A stretch of 48,314 nt of DNA from Halorubrum distributum JCM 10118. Its GTDB lineage: Archaea > Halobacteriota > Halobacteria > Halobacteriales > Haloferacaceae. The first letter of the stretch is position 1. Each line of letters begins with the position of its first letter. Position numbers and translations under genes: made by a program. This document shows, piece by piece, positions 15,608-24,685 of this stretch. Below the pieces are notes generated by a model. The model had not been told where the DNA came from, searched no databases, and saw only the letters and a program-made list of their open reading frames with translations. Location of the stretch: the NCBI RefSeq assembly GCF_000337335.1, contig NZ_AOJN01000013.1, forward strand, positions 41,725 through 90,038, in the 5' to 3' direction.

Positions 15608-16251
15608 CTCCCGGCGTCGAGGGGGCGCCCGCCGGCGCCGACGGGACGCCCGCCGCGTCCGGAACCGACCCCGTCGGCTCGCGGCTCGCCGGCTACGACG
15701 CGGTCGTCTACGACCTCGACGGCACCCTCGTCGAGCTCGCCGTCGACTGGGACGCGGTCGCGGACGACGTCCTCGACGCCTACGCCGAGCGCGCGCTCAT
15801 CCCGCCGACCGAAGAGCTGTGGGATCTGCTCGGCGCGGCCGACGACTACGGGATCCGCGCCGAGGTCGAGGCGGCGATCGCGGGCCACGAGCGCCCCGGG
15901 GCCCGCGAGTCTGCGCGGCTCCCGCTCGGGGATCGACTGACCGGAACCGCGGCTGGCGCCGACGCCGGTTCGCATCCCCCCGCGGGCGTCTGCTCGCTCA
16001 ACTGCGAGGAGGCGTGTCGCATCGCGGTCGAGACGCACGGGCTCGACGACGCGCTCGTCTCGGACGCCATCGTCGGCCGCGACACCGTCGAGACCCGCAA
16101 GCCGGACCCGGCGTCGCTGCTCGCGGCGATCGATCGGATCGGCGCCGCCCCCGAGGACGCGCTGTTCGTCGGCGACTCGCGGAGCGACGCGGTCACCGCC
16201 GAGCGCGGCGGCGTCGACTTCGCGTGGGTCGCCGACTTGGTCGCGGAGTAG
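15604..16251 (+). CDS. HAD-superfamily phosphatase
   Basis: 215 aa from a GTG inside the stop of the preceding gene. HAD motifs: I, VYDLDGTLV (with nucleophile Asp), II, VCSLNC, III, Lys in RKPDP, and IV, GDSRSD. The cap between motifs I and II is small and includes a low-complexity, probably flexible part (GERPGARES... region). A phosphoglycolate phosphatase-like enzyme is possible, but the substrate cannot be told. The variable 25-residue N-terminus before the DLDGT strand may mean the true start is slightly downstream. Confidence 0.85.
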   Translation: MTPGVEGAPAGADGTPAASGTDPVGSRLAGYDAVVYDLDGTLVELAVDWDAVADDVLDAYAERALIPPTEELWDLLGAADDYGIRAEVEAAIAGHERPGARESARLPLGDRLTGTAAGADAGSHPPAGVCSLNCEEACRIAVETHGLDDALVSDAIVGRDTVETRKPDPASLLAAIDRIGAAPEDALFVGDSRSDAVTAERGGVDFAWVADLVAE

Positions 16252-16276
16252 CGCGCAGGGAAAAGCCGCCGCGCGC

Positions 16277-16663
16277 TCAGTCCCGCTTTCCTGATTCGTT
16301 CGTGCTCGGCTCGCCGTCCTCGGTCGGATCTCCGTCGTCGTCCGAGTCGGCTTCCTCGTCCGGGTCGGCTTCCTCGTCCGAGTCGGCTTCCTCGTCCGGA
16401 GCCGCGTCGTCGTCCGTGCCCGCGCCGCCGTCGCCGGCCTCGGCCCGCTTCGCGTACAGCGCGACGGCGACCGCGGTGACGAACCAGATGGGGGCGCCTA
16501 CCCGGACCGCGAACGCGGCGCGCGCGCCCCACGACTCCAGCGTCACGAGCGTCGACAGCAGGGCCGCGGCGGGGGCGCCGACGAGGATGGTGACGACGAA
16601 CGTCGTCTGCATCACCCACGCGTAGTCGACCCCCTCGTACTCGGCCCGCTCGACTGGTTGCAC
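16277..16663 (-). CDS. DUF5822-like small membrane protein with acidic repeat tail
   Basis: 128 aa. Begins VQPVERAEYEGVDYAWVMQ, then two hydrophobic segments (about 19-38 and 50-68) and a KR-flanked cytoplasmic tail of Asp/Glu/Ala repeats (ADSDEEADPDEE). The body matches a conserved haloarchaeal family I associate with DUF5822; function unknown. The GTG at 16663 is chosen over a TTG nine codons upstream because the family starts near this point. The tail is encoded by an 18-bp tandem repeat (16346-16399). Confidence 0.7.
   Translation of the reverse strand: MQPVERAEYEGVDYAWVMQTTFVVTILVGAPAAALLSTLVTLESWGARAAFAVRVGAPIWFVTAVAVALYAKRAEAGDGGAGTDDDAAPDEEADSDEEADPDEEADSDDDGDPTEDGEPSTNESGKRD
16346..16399. 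repeat. 18-bp tandem repeat, three units
   Basis: Three near-identical units of GTCGGCTTCCTCGTCCGR inside the preceding membrane-protein gene, which encode alternating acidic hexapeptides. The units differ only at the last base. Confidence 0.85.
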
Positions 16664-16829
16664 GCGAGAGGCTCCGCGGCGGAGCGGCAAATCGGTGGCG
16701 GTCGCCGGCGGTAGGGTCGGACGCGGTCGCGATCGGCGGCGAGGGCGGCGAGCGAACCGCTGGTCGCGCCGCCGCGCTCACTTTCCGGTTCCCGACGATT
16801 TTACGGCGGCGCGCGGGTGAATCCGAGGT

Positions 16830-17636
16830 ATGACCACCACGCGGGGACTCCGGGACGCCGAGGATCCGATCACGATGCTGACCGCCTACGACGCCCCGAC
16901 GGCGGCGGTCGTCGACGAGGCGGGGGTCGACGTCATCCTCGTCGGCGACAGCATGGGCAACGCCGCCTTGGGCTACGACTCCACGCTCCCCGTGACGTTC
17001 GACGAGGTCGCGAGCCGGACCGCGGCGGTCGCGCGCGCCACCGAGGACGCCCTGGTCGTCGCCGACATGCCGTTCCTCTCGTTCGGCGTCGACGAGGCCG
17101 AGTCCGTGCGCAACGCCGGGCGCCTGCTAAAGGAGGCGAACGCGGACGCGGTGAAGATCGAGAGCGGTCCGCACACGGTCGCGACCACGCGCCGCATGAC
17201 GGAGGTCGGGATCCCGGTGATGGCGCACCTCGGCTTGACCCCCCAGCACGTGAACCGGCTCGGCGGCTACACCCGACAGGGGACAGAGCAGGACGCCGCC
17301 GAGGAGATAATCGAGCTGGCGGGCGACCACGCCGACGCCGGGGCGTTCGCGCTCGTGTTGGAACACGTCCCGGCGAACCTCGCGGGCGCGGTGACCGAGG
17401 CGCTGGAGATCCCGACGATCGGCATCGGCGCGGGCCCCGACTGCGACGGGCAAGTGCTGGTGATCAACGACGCCGTCGGCCTCGGCGAGTGGTCGCCGCC
17501 GTTCGCGCGGCAGTTCGGCGACGTGCGCGGGGAGATGGTCGACGCCGTCGAGGCGTACGCGGAGGCCGTGACGAGCGGCGAGTTCCCGGCCGAGGAGCAC
17601 TCGCACGTCGAGGCAGAGCTAAACGACCTGTACTGA
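16830..17636 (+). CDS. panB: 3-methyl-2-oxobutanoate hydroxymethyltransferase
   Basis: 268 aa. Makes ketopantoate from 2-oxoisovalerate and methylene-tetrahydropterin, the first step to pantothenate and CoA. Typical motifs: MLTAYDAPTAAVVDEAGVDVILVGDS split over a conserved start, GDSMGNAALGYDSTLPV, VVADMPFLSF, GIPVMAHLGLTPQHVN, and GIGAGPDCDGQVLVINDAVGL. A TATA-like ATTTTACGG (16797-16805) about 26 nt before the ATG supports a leaderless start. Convergent with the CPBP protease gene downstream. Confidence 0.95.
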   Translation: MTTTRGLRDAEDPITMLTAYDAPTAAVVDEAGVDVILVGDSMGNAALGYDSTLPVTFDEVASRTAAVARATEDALVVADMPFLSFGVDEAESVRNAGRLLKEANADAVKIESGPHTVATTRRMTEVGIPVMAHLGLTPQHVNRLGGYTRQGTEQDAAEEIIELAGDHADAGAFALVLEHVPANLAGAVTEALEIPTIGIGAGPDCDGQVLVINDAVGLGEWSPPFARQFGDVRGEMVDAVEAYAEAVTSGEFPAEEHSHVEAELNDLY

Positions 17637-17674
17637 GACGCGACCCGCTCGCCGCTGCCCCGAAATACGGACCC

Positions 17675-18550
17675 TCAGACCGGGAGGAACCCGAGGACCG
17701 CCGGCATCGCGTCCGGGCCGACCTGCGTGACGGTGACGTAGAGGACGGTGAAGATCACGGCGTTGTGGAGGCCGTGGAGCAGCGCGGGGACGACGAGGTT
17801 CTCGGTGTACTCGTACACCGCGCCGAAGACAAGGCTCGGCACGAAGAGGATCGCCACGGTCGTGAGCCGCGCGGAGAGGCCGCCCGTCAGCGCCATCACG
17901 TGGATGGTCGCGAAGATGGCGGCCGAGAGCACGATCGACGGGGCCGCCGGCAGCGACTCGCGGAGCCGCCCCTGGACGACGCCGCGGTAGAGGATCTCCT
18001 CGCAGGGGCCGATGACGAGGAACGAGGCCGCGATGAAAAGCGGGATGATCGCCGGGTTCCCCATCGCCAGCTCCGCGCTCTGGTTCGCGGCCGTCTCCGT
18101 CCCGAGCAGCTGGACGATCGTCGAGACCACGAGGATCAGGATCAAGATGACGACCCAGCTGCCGAGGACGATCCCGACCTCCTTGAGGCTCGGCACCCGG
18201 ACGCCGAGGTACGAGACGATCCCCTCGCGGTCGAAGCCGCGCCACGCGAGGTAGCCGACCGCGAGCCCGCCGAACGCGACGTACTGGCCGAATATGAGCG
18301 TGAGAACGACGCTCGCGGTCAGCGAGAGCCCCCCGACCGCCGCGTCGATCGCGAAGACGGCCACGCCGCTCGCGAGCGCGATGACCGGCCCGAGGACGCC
18401 GAGGAGCAGCGCGGTCGCGACCGCGATACCGGGCGACCCGCCGGTCCGGTCGGGGCCGCCGGCGTCGTCGACGGGGTCCGGGTCGATCTCGTCGAACTCC
18501 TCGGACACCCCGCCGTCCGGGGCCGGATCGCCGCTGGAGGGATCTGTCAT
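17675..18550 (-). CDS. CPBP-family intramembrane metalloprotease
   Basis: 291 aa with an acidic 35-residue lead and about eight hydrophobic helices. The CAAX protease/bacteriocin-processing (Abi) motifs are intact: EExxxR as Glu184-Glu185 in GPCEEILYRG, FxxxH ending at His217, and a third motif HGLHN (259-263). An integral-membrane protease; substrate unknown. Convergent with panB; 38 bp separates the stops. Confidence 0.9.
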   Translation of the reverse strand: MTDPSSGDPAPDGGVSEEFDEIDPDPVDDAGGPDRTGGSPGIAVATALLLGVLGPVIALASGVAVFAIDAAVGGLSLTASVVLTLIFGQYVAFGGLAVGYLAWRGFDREGIVSYLGVRVPSLKEVGIVLGSWVVILILILVVSTIVQLLGTETAANQSAELAMGNPAIIPLFIAASFLVIGPCEEILYRGVVQGRLRESLPAAPSIVLSAAIFATIHVMALTGGLSARLTTVAILFVPSLVFGAVYEYTENLVVPALLHGLHNAVIFTVLYVTVTQVGPDAMPAVLGFLPV

Positions 18551-18635
18551 TGCCGCGGGTAGGAACCGCCCGGCAAAATGGTTGTCCGTGTCGGAAGGCG
18601 CGCGGACGGCTATCTCCCGGGCGCGTGAGCCGCGA

Positions 18636-19214
18636 TTACCGGTGGAGCAGCTCGTACCATAGCACCGCGGTGACGGCCCGGCCGTCGCGAAGCTCGTCGT
18701 CGACGACCGCGGCGAGCAGGTCGTCGTACGGCACCGTCTCGACCGAGATCGACTCGTTGTGGTCCAGCTCGCGCTCGGCGGTCGGCTCGCAGCCGGTCGC
18801 CAGCACGTGGTGGTGGACCGAGTCCGCCATCCCGTTCGTCGGCTCGACGGTCGTCAGCCGCTCGAAGGCGTCCGCCTCGTACCCCGTCTCCTCGGCGAGC
18901 TCGCGGGCCGCGGCGCGTTCGATCGCGTCGTCGGTAGCCCCGCCGTCAGCGCTCTCGTCCCCCCCGTCTTCGGGCTCCATCGTCCCCGCCGGGATCCCGC
19001 GGTTCACCCGGCCGACGGCCTGCCGCCACTCGTCGATGACGACGGCGTCGCCGTCGGGCGTCAGCGGGAGCACGACGACCGCGGGCGGCTCGTCGACGTA
19101 GTGGAACCCGTCGGTCTCGCCGCTCGGGAACCGCACCTCGTCGCGGCGCACGTCGAAGCCGGGGCAGGCGTAGTCGACGGCCGAGTCGAGCGTCTCCCAG
19201 GAGAGATCGTCCAT
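18636..19214 (-). CDS. Nudix hydrolase (ADP-ribose pyrophosphatase-like)
   Basis: 192 aa. The Nudix box runs from GTMEPE (78-82) to AARELAEETGYEA (102-114) with an acidic ~15-residue insertion (DGGDESADGGATD) inside the box loop. The REXXEE core is complete, so metal-dependent diphosphate hydrolysis is expected; the general architecture resembles ADP-sugar pyrophosphatases. The ATG at 19214 gives a start MDDLSWETL; an eight-codon upstream option is rejected. Downstream genes run the other way, so it is probably monocistronic. Confidence 0.87.
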   Translation of the reverse strand: MDDLSWETLDSAVDYACPGFDVRRDEVRFPSGETDGFHYVDEPPAVVVLPLTPDGDAVVIDEWRQAVGRVNRGIPAGTMEPEDGGDESADGGATDDAIERAAARELAEETGYEADAFERLTTVEPTNGMADSVHHHVLATGCEPTAERELDHNESISVETVPYDDLLAAVVDDELRDGRAVTAVLWYELLHR

Positions 19215-19295
19215 GCGTCCGGGTCGGCGGTCGAGCACCTAAACCCCCGGACTCCGCGGAGCGGTACTCGGCGGGCGCGTCGCCCGGCGGGGACG

Positions 19296-19751
19296 CTACT
19301 CCGCGGAAGCGTCCCGTCGCCGGTCCCGGAGCTCGTCGACCGCACGGCGCGCGACCGCCCCGGCGATCCACGCGACCGTTCCCAACGCGAGGGCCTCGAC
19401 GCCGACGAAGACGAGCCCGTCGACCTCGACGAGCGCGGCGACGCGCTCGCCGAGGGGCCGACCCGGGAGCCCGAGCAGGTAGTGGTCGGCGTTGCTCCCG
19501 AGCAGCGCCCCGTAGACGGTGCCCCACGCGAGCGCGATCCCGGCCCGCCGGTAGGCGAGGACCGCGGCCGCGAGGACGCCGAGGGTCGCGGCGTCGACCG
19601 CGAGGAACACGACCCCGCCGGCGTGCGCGAAGAGTCCGAGCGCGTAGGCGGCCAGGGAGACGAGAAAGAGCAGCGGCGGGACGAGGAGTCGACGCCGGCG
19701 CGGCGAGCCGTTCGGGTCCGAGCCGAGGAGGACGCGGCGAGCGAGGGACAT
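19296..19751 (-). CDS. Unrecognised four-TM membrane protein
   Basis: 151 aa. A basic N-terminus (MSLARRVL ... RRRRLL) precedes four hydrophobic segments (about 22-42, 46-67, 70-85 and 112-134). The loop GSNADHYLLGLPGRPLGERVA between TM3 and TM4 is the only distinctive part. No family recognised. A TATA-like element (TCATTACG read on the minus strand) about 26 nt before the ATG at 19751 supports this start. It lies between a Nudix hydrolase and DNA polymerase IV, all on the same strand; no functional link is evident. Confidence 0.7.
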   Translation of the reverse strand: MSLARRVLLGSDPNGSPRRRRLLVPPLLFLVSLAAYALGLFAHAGGVVFLAVDAATLGVLAAAVLAYRRAGIALAWGTVYGALLGSNADHYLLGLPGRPLGERVAALVEVDGLVFVGVEALALGTVAWIAGAVARRAVDELRDRRRDASAE

Positions 19752-19800
19752 GCCCGCGGATCGTTTCGACCGCGTAATGAATCCACGCGTCAGGCGCGAC

Positions 19801-21279
19801 TCACGACCAGTCGCCGAGCGACGCCTGCCCCTCGTCGGTTCCCCGTCGCTCGCGCTCCGCGATCGAGCCGGACTCGTCGCCGCCGCGGTCCGGCGGCCCG
19901 TCGACCCAGTCCGTGAGCTTGCCGCCGTCGCCCCCTTCACTCCGCGTCTCTCGTTTTCCACCCTGCCCTTGGCCACCGCCGTCGCCGGCGTCGAACCCGC
20001 CGAGCGTCGCCTGATCGGTCTCGGCGAAGTCGAGCTTGGAGACTCGCACGCCGAGCTTGCGGACGCGCGCGTCGTCGAACTCGGAGAGGAGATCGAGCGC
20101 CACCTCCTCGACGAGGTCCGGGTCGTCGACGGGGCCCGGGAGGCTCCGGGCGCGGGTGTTGACGTCGAACGGCGGCTCGACCGCCTTGATCCCGATGGTG
20201 CGGTAGAGGCAGCCGCGCTCGCGGGCGCGGCGGGCCACGTCGGCGGCGAGCGCGGAGACGGTCTCCCGCTTCGTCGCCTCGTCGGCGGTCGTCGGCAGCG
20301 CCGACTCGCGCGAGAGGCTCTTCGGGAGGCCGGTCGGCGTCACCTCGCGGTCGTCGTCGCCCGCGGCGCGCCGGGAGAGCTCCGGGCCGCGCTCCCCCAG
20401 CGCCTCGGCGAGGCGGTCGCGGTCGGCGGCGGCCAGGTCGCCCGCAGTCTCGATCCCCAGCTCCGCGAGCGTCTCCTCGGTCACGGGGCCGACCCCGTGG
20501 ACGTCGGCGGTCGGCAGCGGCGCGAGGAACTCGGCGACCGACCCCGGCGGCACGACGACGAGGCCGTCCGGCTTGTCGGCGTCGCTGGCGACCTTCGCGG
20601 CCGACATGTTCGGCGCGACGCCGACGCTCGCGGGCACCCCCGCCTCCCGCTCGATCCGGTCTTTCACGTGGCGGGCGTACCCCTCGGCGAGCGTCCGGGC
20701 CTCTGCCGGGCCCGCGGCGCCGCTCGGCGGGGGGTCGTCGGGACCGTCGTCGGTCCCATCGCCGCCGCCCCCGTCGCTCGGGCTCCCGCCGCCCCCCGCG
20801 GCCGCCCACGAGGTCCGGTCGGTGACGTCGAGGTACGCCTCGTCGATGCTCACCTCGCGGCGGGTGTCGGCGCAGTCGCGTAGGACCTCCTTTACCTCGC
20901 CCGCCACGTCCTCGTAGAAGTCGAGGTCGACGGGGACGTACCGGCCCGTCTCCTCGGGGTCGGGCGCGTCCGGGTCGTCAGGGTCCGCGTCCTCGCGACG
21001 GGGAAGCAGCTCCAGCGCCTTCGAGATCGGCATCGCGCTCTCGACGCCGAACTCGCGGGCCTCGTAGCTCGCGGTCGCGACCGCCCCGATCGAGTCGCCC
21101 GGCTCGTACCCCATCCCGACCACGACGGGCTCGCCCGCGAGGTCGGGGTGTCGCAGCCGCTCGCAGGAGGCGTAAAAGCAGTCCATGTCGACGTGACAGA
21201 CGACGCGGTCAACGGCGTCGTCGCCCTCGTCGCCGGCGCCCGGGAGCGTCTCCCCGGCGGCGGGCGTCCCCCCGGTCAT
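19801..21279 (-). CDS. dinB: DNA polymerase IV (Y-family translesion polymerase)
   Basis: 492 aa, longer than the ~350 of bacterial DinB. The palm acidic residues are Asp31 (CHVDMDCFYASCE) and Asp146-Glu147 (SIDEAYLD). HhH motif VHGVGPVTEETLAELGI follows and a little-finger domain lies after it. Halophile-specific additions are an acidic loop (~97-111), a Gly/Ser/Asp-rich insertion (160-193) and a charged linker before the C-terminus. The last eight residues QASLGDWS are a PIP-box-like PCNA-binding motif. A TATA-like CTTAAG about 26 nt before the ATG fits a leaderless start. Confidence 0.93.
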   Translation of the reverse strand: MTGGTPAAGETLPGAGDEGDDAVDRVVCHVDMDCFYASCERLRHPDLAGEPVVVGMGYEPGDSIGAVATASYEAREFGVESAMPISKALELLPRREDADPDDPDAPDPEETGRYVPVDLDFYEDVAGEVKEVLRDCADTRREVSIDEAYLDVTDRTSWAAAGGGGSPSDGGGGDGTDDGPDDPPPSGAAGPAEARTLAEGYARHVKDRIEREAGVPASVGVAPNMSAAKVASDADKPDGLVVVPPGSVAEFLAPLPTADVHGVGPVTEETLAELGIETAGDLAAADRDRLAEALGERGPELSRRAAGDDDREVTPTGLPKSLSRESALPTTADEATKRETVSALAADVARRARERGCLYRTIGIKAVEPPFDVNTRARSLPGPVDDPDLVEEVALDLLSEFDDARVRKLGVRVSKLDFAETDQATLGGFDAGDGGGQGQGGKRETRSEGGDGGKLTDWVDGPPDRGGDESGSIAERERRGTDEGQASLGDWS

Positions 21280-21420
21280 CGCGTTCGGGTCCGCGCTCCG
21301 CGGCCTTAAGAACCAGCCACGCGGGCCGGAAGTGGACGCTGGACGCGCAGCGTCGCACGCGGATCCAGATCCGATAGCCAGGTCGGTAGTCGTTTATTCT
21401 GTGCGCCCCTATTTTCCCGT

Positions 21421-23211
21421 ATGTCCGGAGCGATCGACGTGCTACACGTCGACGACGACCCCTCGGTCCTCGACCTCGCGGAGGCGTACCTCGAGCGGGA
21501 GCTCGACGCGGTGGCGGTGACGAGCGTGACCGACCCGGAGACCGCGTTGGACCGCCTCGACGAGGCCGCCTTCGACTGCGTCGTCAGCGACTACGACATG
21601 CCCGCGATGGACGGGCTGGAGTTCTTCGAGACGCTGCGCGAGCGCCACCGCAAGATACCCTTCGTGCTGTACACCGGCAAGGGGTCCGAAGAGATCGCGA
21701 GCCAGGCGCTCAACGCCGGCGTCACCGGCTACTTCCAGAAGGGCGGCCCCGAGCAGCTCCGCCGGCTCGCGAACCGCGTCGACCAGGCCGTCGACGAGCA
21801 CCGGACCAAGGAGATCGCCGAGCGGTACTCGACGGTCATCGAGGCGCTCGGCTACCCCGTCTACGTCGTCGACGAGACCGGAGAGTTCCGGTTCGTCAAC
21901 GAGCCGTTCGCCGAGCTCACCGGCTACGACCGCGAGGAGATCATCGGCCGCACGCCCGGGTTCATCAAGGACGACGCGGCCGTGGCGGAGGCCGAAGACC
22001 GGCTCGGCACGATCCTCTCGCACGACGGCCCCGACGTCCAGCACTTCGCCGTGGACATCGTCCCGAAGGACGGCGAGCCGATCCCCTGTCGCGACCACAT
22101 GGCGGCGCTGCCGTACGAGGGCGACTCCTTCGACGGCAGCGTCGGCATCCTCCGCGACGTCTCCGACGAGCGCGAGCGGCGCGAGGAGTTGGAGACGAAG
22201 ACCCGCGCGCTCGACGAGGCGCCCGTCGGGATCACCATCACCGACCCCGCCCGGGAGGACAACCCGATGGTGTACGTCAACGACCGGTTCGTCGAGATGA
22301 CGGGGTACGACCGCGAGGAGTCGATCGGCGTCAACTGTCGGTTCCTCCAGGGGCCGGACACCGAGGAGGAGTCCGTCCAGGCCCTCAGAGACGCGATCGA
22401 CGCCGAGGAGTCGACGAGCGTCGAGCTGTTGAACTACCGGAAGGACGGCACGGAGTTCTGGAACCGGGTGAGCATCGCCCCGATCTGCGACGCGGACGGC
22501 GCCGTCACGCACTGGGTCGGCTTCCAGGAGGACATCACGGCGTTCAAGGAGCGCGAGACCGCCCTCGAACGACAGAACGACCGGCTGGACTCCTTCGCGA
22601 GCATCGTCTCGCACGACCTGCGCAATCCCCTCAACGTCGCGCAGGGGCGCGTCCAGCTCGCCCAGGACGCGGTTGCCGACGGCGGGGACGAGAACCTGTC
22701 CGCCGCGCTCGACGCGCTGGATCGGATGGAATCGATCGTCGAGCGCACGCTCACGCTGGCGCGGGAGGGGGAGACGGTCGGCGACCCCGAGCCCGTCGAC
22801 CTCGCGGCGGTCGTCACCGACAGCTGGTCGACGGTCGACACCGCCGACGCGTCCCTCTCGATCGAGACCGAGCGCGAGGTGCTCGCCGATTCGGACCGGC
22901 TCCGGAACCTCTTCGAGAACCTGATGCGCAACGCGGTCGACCACGTCGGCCCGACCGTCTCGATCCGCGTCGGCGACCTCCCCGGCGGCTTCTTCGTCGA
23001 GGACGACGGGCCGGGGATCGACCCCGCGGTCGCGGACTCGCTCTTCGAGCCCGGCGAGAGCGGCACCGCGGGCAACACCGGGTTCGGGCTCGCGATCGTC
23101 CAGGAGATCGCCACCGCGCACGGTTGGACGGTCGAGGCGACGACCGGCGAGGAAGGCGGCGCGCGGTTCGAGGTCCGCGGGATCGACAGGCGGACGCCGG
23201 CGCCGCGCTGA
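21421..23211 (+). CDS. Soluble sensor histidine kinase: REC-PAS-LOV-HisKA-HATPase
   Basis: 596 aa, no TM helices. An N-terminal receiver domain (phosphoacceptor Asp57 in VVSDYDMP, Thr85, Lys107) is followed by a PAS domain (~133-250), a LOV-type PAS (~262-380) and a kinase core: His398 (SHDLRNP), N-box NLFENLMRN (496-504), DDGPGI (528-533) and GFGLAIV (554-560). The LOV domain has the photoactive GVNCRFLQ with Cys306, the flavin contacts of NYRKDGTEFWN, and Gln369 in GFQEDI, all as in blue-light receptors. Output partners are not encoded nearby. TATA-like GTTTATTC (21391-21398) about 25 nt upstream supports the ATG. Confidence 0.92.
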   Translation: MSGAIDVLHVDDDPSVLDLAEAYLERELDAVAVTSVTDPETALDRLDEAAFDCVVSDYDMPAMDGLEFFETLRERHRKIPFVLYTGKGSEEIASQALNAGVTGYFQKGGPEQLRRLANRVDQAVDEHRTKEIAERYSTVIEALGYPVYVVDETGEFRFVNEPFAELTGYDREEIIGRTPGFIKDDAAVAEAEDRLGTILSHDGPDVQHFAVDIVPKDGEPIPCRDHMAALPYEGDSFDGSVGILRDVSDERERREELETKTRALDEAPVGITITDPAREDNPMVYVNDRFVEMTGYDREESIGVNCRFLQGPDTEEESVQALRDAIDAEESTSVELLNYRKDGTEFWNRVSIAPICDADGAVTHWVGFQEDITAFKERETALERQNDRLDSFASIVSHDLRNPLNVAQGRVQLAQDAVADGGDENLSAALDALDRMESIVERTLTLAREGETVGDPEPVDLAAVVTDSWSTVDTADASLSIETEREVLADSDRLRNLFENLMRNAVDHVGPTVSIRVGDLPGGFFVEDDGPGIDPAVADSLFEPGESGTAGNTGFGLAIVQEIATAHGWTVEATTGEEGGARFEVRGIDRRTPAPR

Positions 23212-23300
23212 GCGGCCCCGTTCTGCCCCGGTTCGCCCGAAAGCGGATCGACTCCCCCCGTTCACAAGCGCCTTTATGCTTCGTTCCGAACTTCGGGTGA

Positions 23301-24617
23301 ATGGGCTCGCTCTCCGGTATCGCCGAGACCGACCGCCGCGTGATCGTGTTGGCGCTCGCGCGGATGGTCGGCGCGGCCGGGAACTCCTTCCTCATCGTCG
23401 TCCTGCCGCTGTACATCACCAGCGACGTGGTCGACATCCAGGGGTTGCTCGGCACGGAGGTCGGGGTCGGCGCGGCCGCGGTCACGCTGACCGAGCCGCT
23501 GCTGATCGGGGTCGTCCTCTCGCTTTTCGGCTTCCTCAACAGCCTCTCGCAGCCGTTCACCGGAAGACTCTCTGACCGGGTCGGCAGGAGGCGCCCCTTC
23601 GTCCTCGCCGGAATCCTCCTCCTCGGGACCGCGAGCGGGCTGTACACGATCGCGACGAGCTACCCGGCGCTGGTCGCGCTCCGCGCGATCCAGGGGCTCG
23701 GCGCGGCGCTCATCATCCCCGCGACCGTCGCCCTCGTCAACGAGTACGCCGCGAGCGACACCGACCGCGGCGGGAACTTCGGGGTGTACAACACGTTCCG
23801 GCTCATCGGCTTCGGCTTCGGCCCGGTCCTCGCGGGCGCCGTCGTCGAGGCCGGTCCGTACGACCTCTCGCCGATCGGCCTTCCGGTCCTCGACGGCTTC
23901 GACGCGGCCTTCGTGGCGGCCTGCGCGGGGGCGTACCTCAGCTTCACCTTGGTGTTCCTGCTCGTCCGCGACGCCGACGTCGAGGCCGAGGCCGGCGACG
24001 ACGTCTCGATCCGGGTCCGCGGCGAGGACCGCCTGCTCGACCCCGTGTTCACGCTGGGGCTCGCCACCGTCGCGATGGGCGCGTGCATCGCGCTGTTCGC
24101 GACGCTCCAGAACCAGGTGAACGTCCGGTTGGACCAGCCCCCGGTCTGGTTCGGCGCGCAGTTCGCGGCCGTGACGATCGCCAACGTGATCTTCCAGGTC
24201 CCGGTGGGGCGCGCCAGCGACCGGATCGGCCGCCGGCCGTTCCTGCTCGCCGGGTTCGTCCTCCTCGTCCCGACCACGCTCCTCCAAGGGATCGTGACGG
24301 AGCCGGCGCTGATGATGCTCGTCCGCCTCGGGCAGGGGGTCGCGGTCGCGTGCGTGTTCGCGCCGTCGCTCGCGCTCGCCGGGGACCTCGCGCGGGAGGG
24401 CGAGTCCGGGACCACCCTCTCCGTGCTCACGATGGGGTTCGGCTTCGGCGTCGCCCTTGGGCCGCTGGCGTCCGGCTGGCTCTACGGCTTCGGTTTCGTC
24501 GTCCCCTTCGCGGTCGGGGCCGCGGCCGCCGTGCTCGCGCTGATCGCCGTCTTCACGCAGGTGGAGGAGACGCTGGACGTCGACGACGAGCCGGCAGCGG
24601 CGCCGGGCGCGGACTGA
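23301..24617 (+). CDS. MFS transporter
   Basis: 438 aa with about 12 hydrophobic helices in two halves. The MFS loop motif GRLSDRVGRRRPF after TM2 has its pair GRASDRIGRRPF in the second half. Starts MGSLSGIAETDRR; a TATA-like CTTTATGC (23271-23278) lies about 26 nt before the ATG. Substrate unknown; the general resemblance is to drug/sugar exporters. It follows the kinase gene on the same strand after 89 bp with its own promoter. Confidence 0.9.
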   Translation: MGSLSGIAETDRRVIVLALARMVGAAGNSFLIVVLPLYITSDVVDIQGLLGTEVGVGAAAVTLTEPLLIGVVLSLFGFLNSLSQPFTGRLSDRVGRRRPFVLAGILLLGTASGLYTIATSYPALVALRAIQGLGAALIIPATVALVNEYAASDTDRGGNFGVYNTFRLIGFGFGPVLAGAVVEAGPYDLSPIGLPVLDGFDAAFVAACAGAYLSFTLVFLLVRDADVEAEAGDDVSIRVRGEDRLLDPVFTLGLATVAMGACIALFATLQNQVNVRLDQPPVWFGAQFAAVTIANVIFQVPVGRASDRIGRRPFLLAGFVLLVPTTLLQGIVTEPALMMLVRLGQGVAVACVFAPSLALAGDLAREGESGTTLSVLTMGFGFGVALGPLASGWLYGFGFVVPFAVGAAAAVLALIAVFTQVEETLDVDDEPAAAPGAD

Positions 24618-24685
24618 GAGAGGGCGGCGGACCCGGACCGCCCTAACTCGCGCGCTTTTTCCCGGTCGCGGCCGAACCGCCTCGC

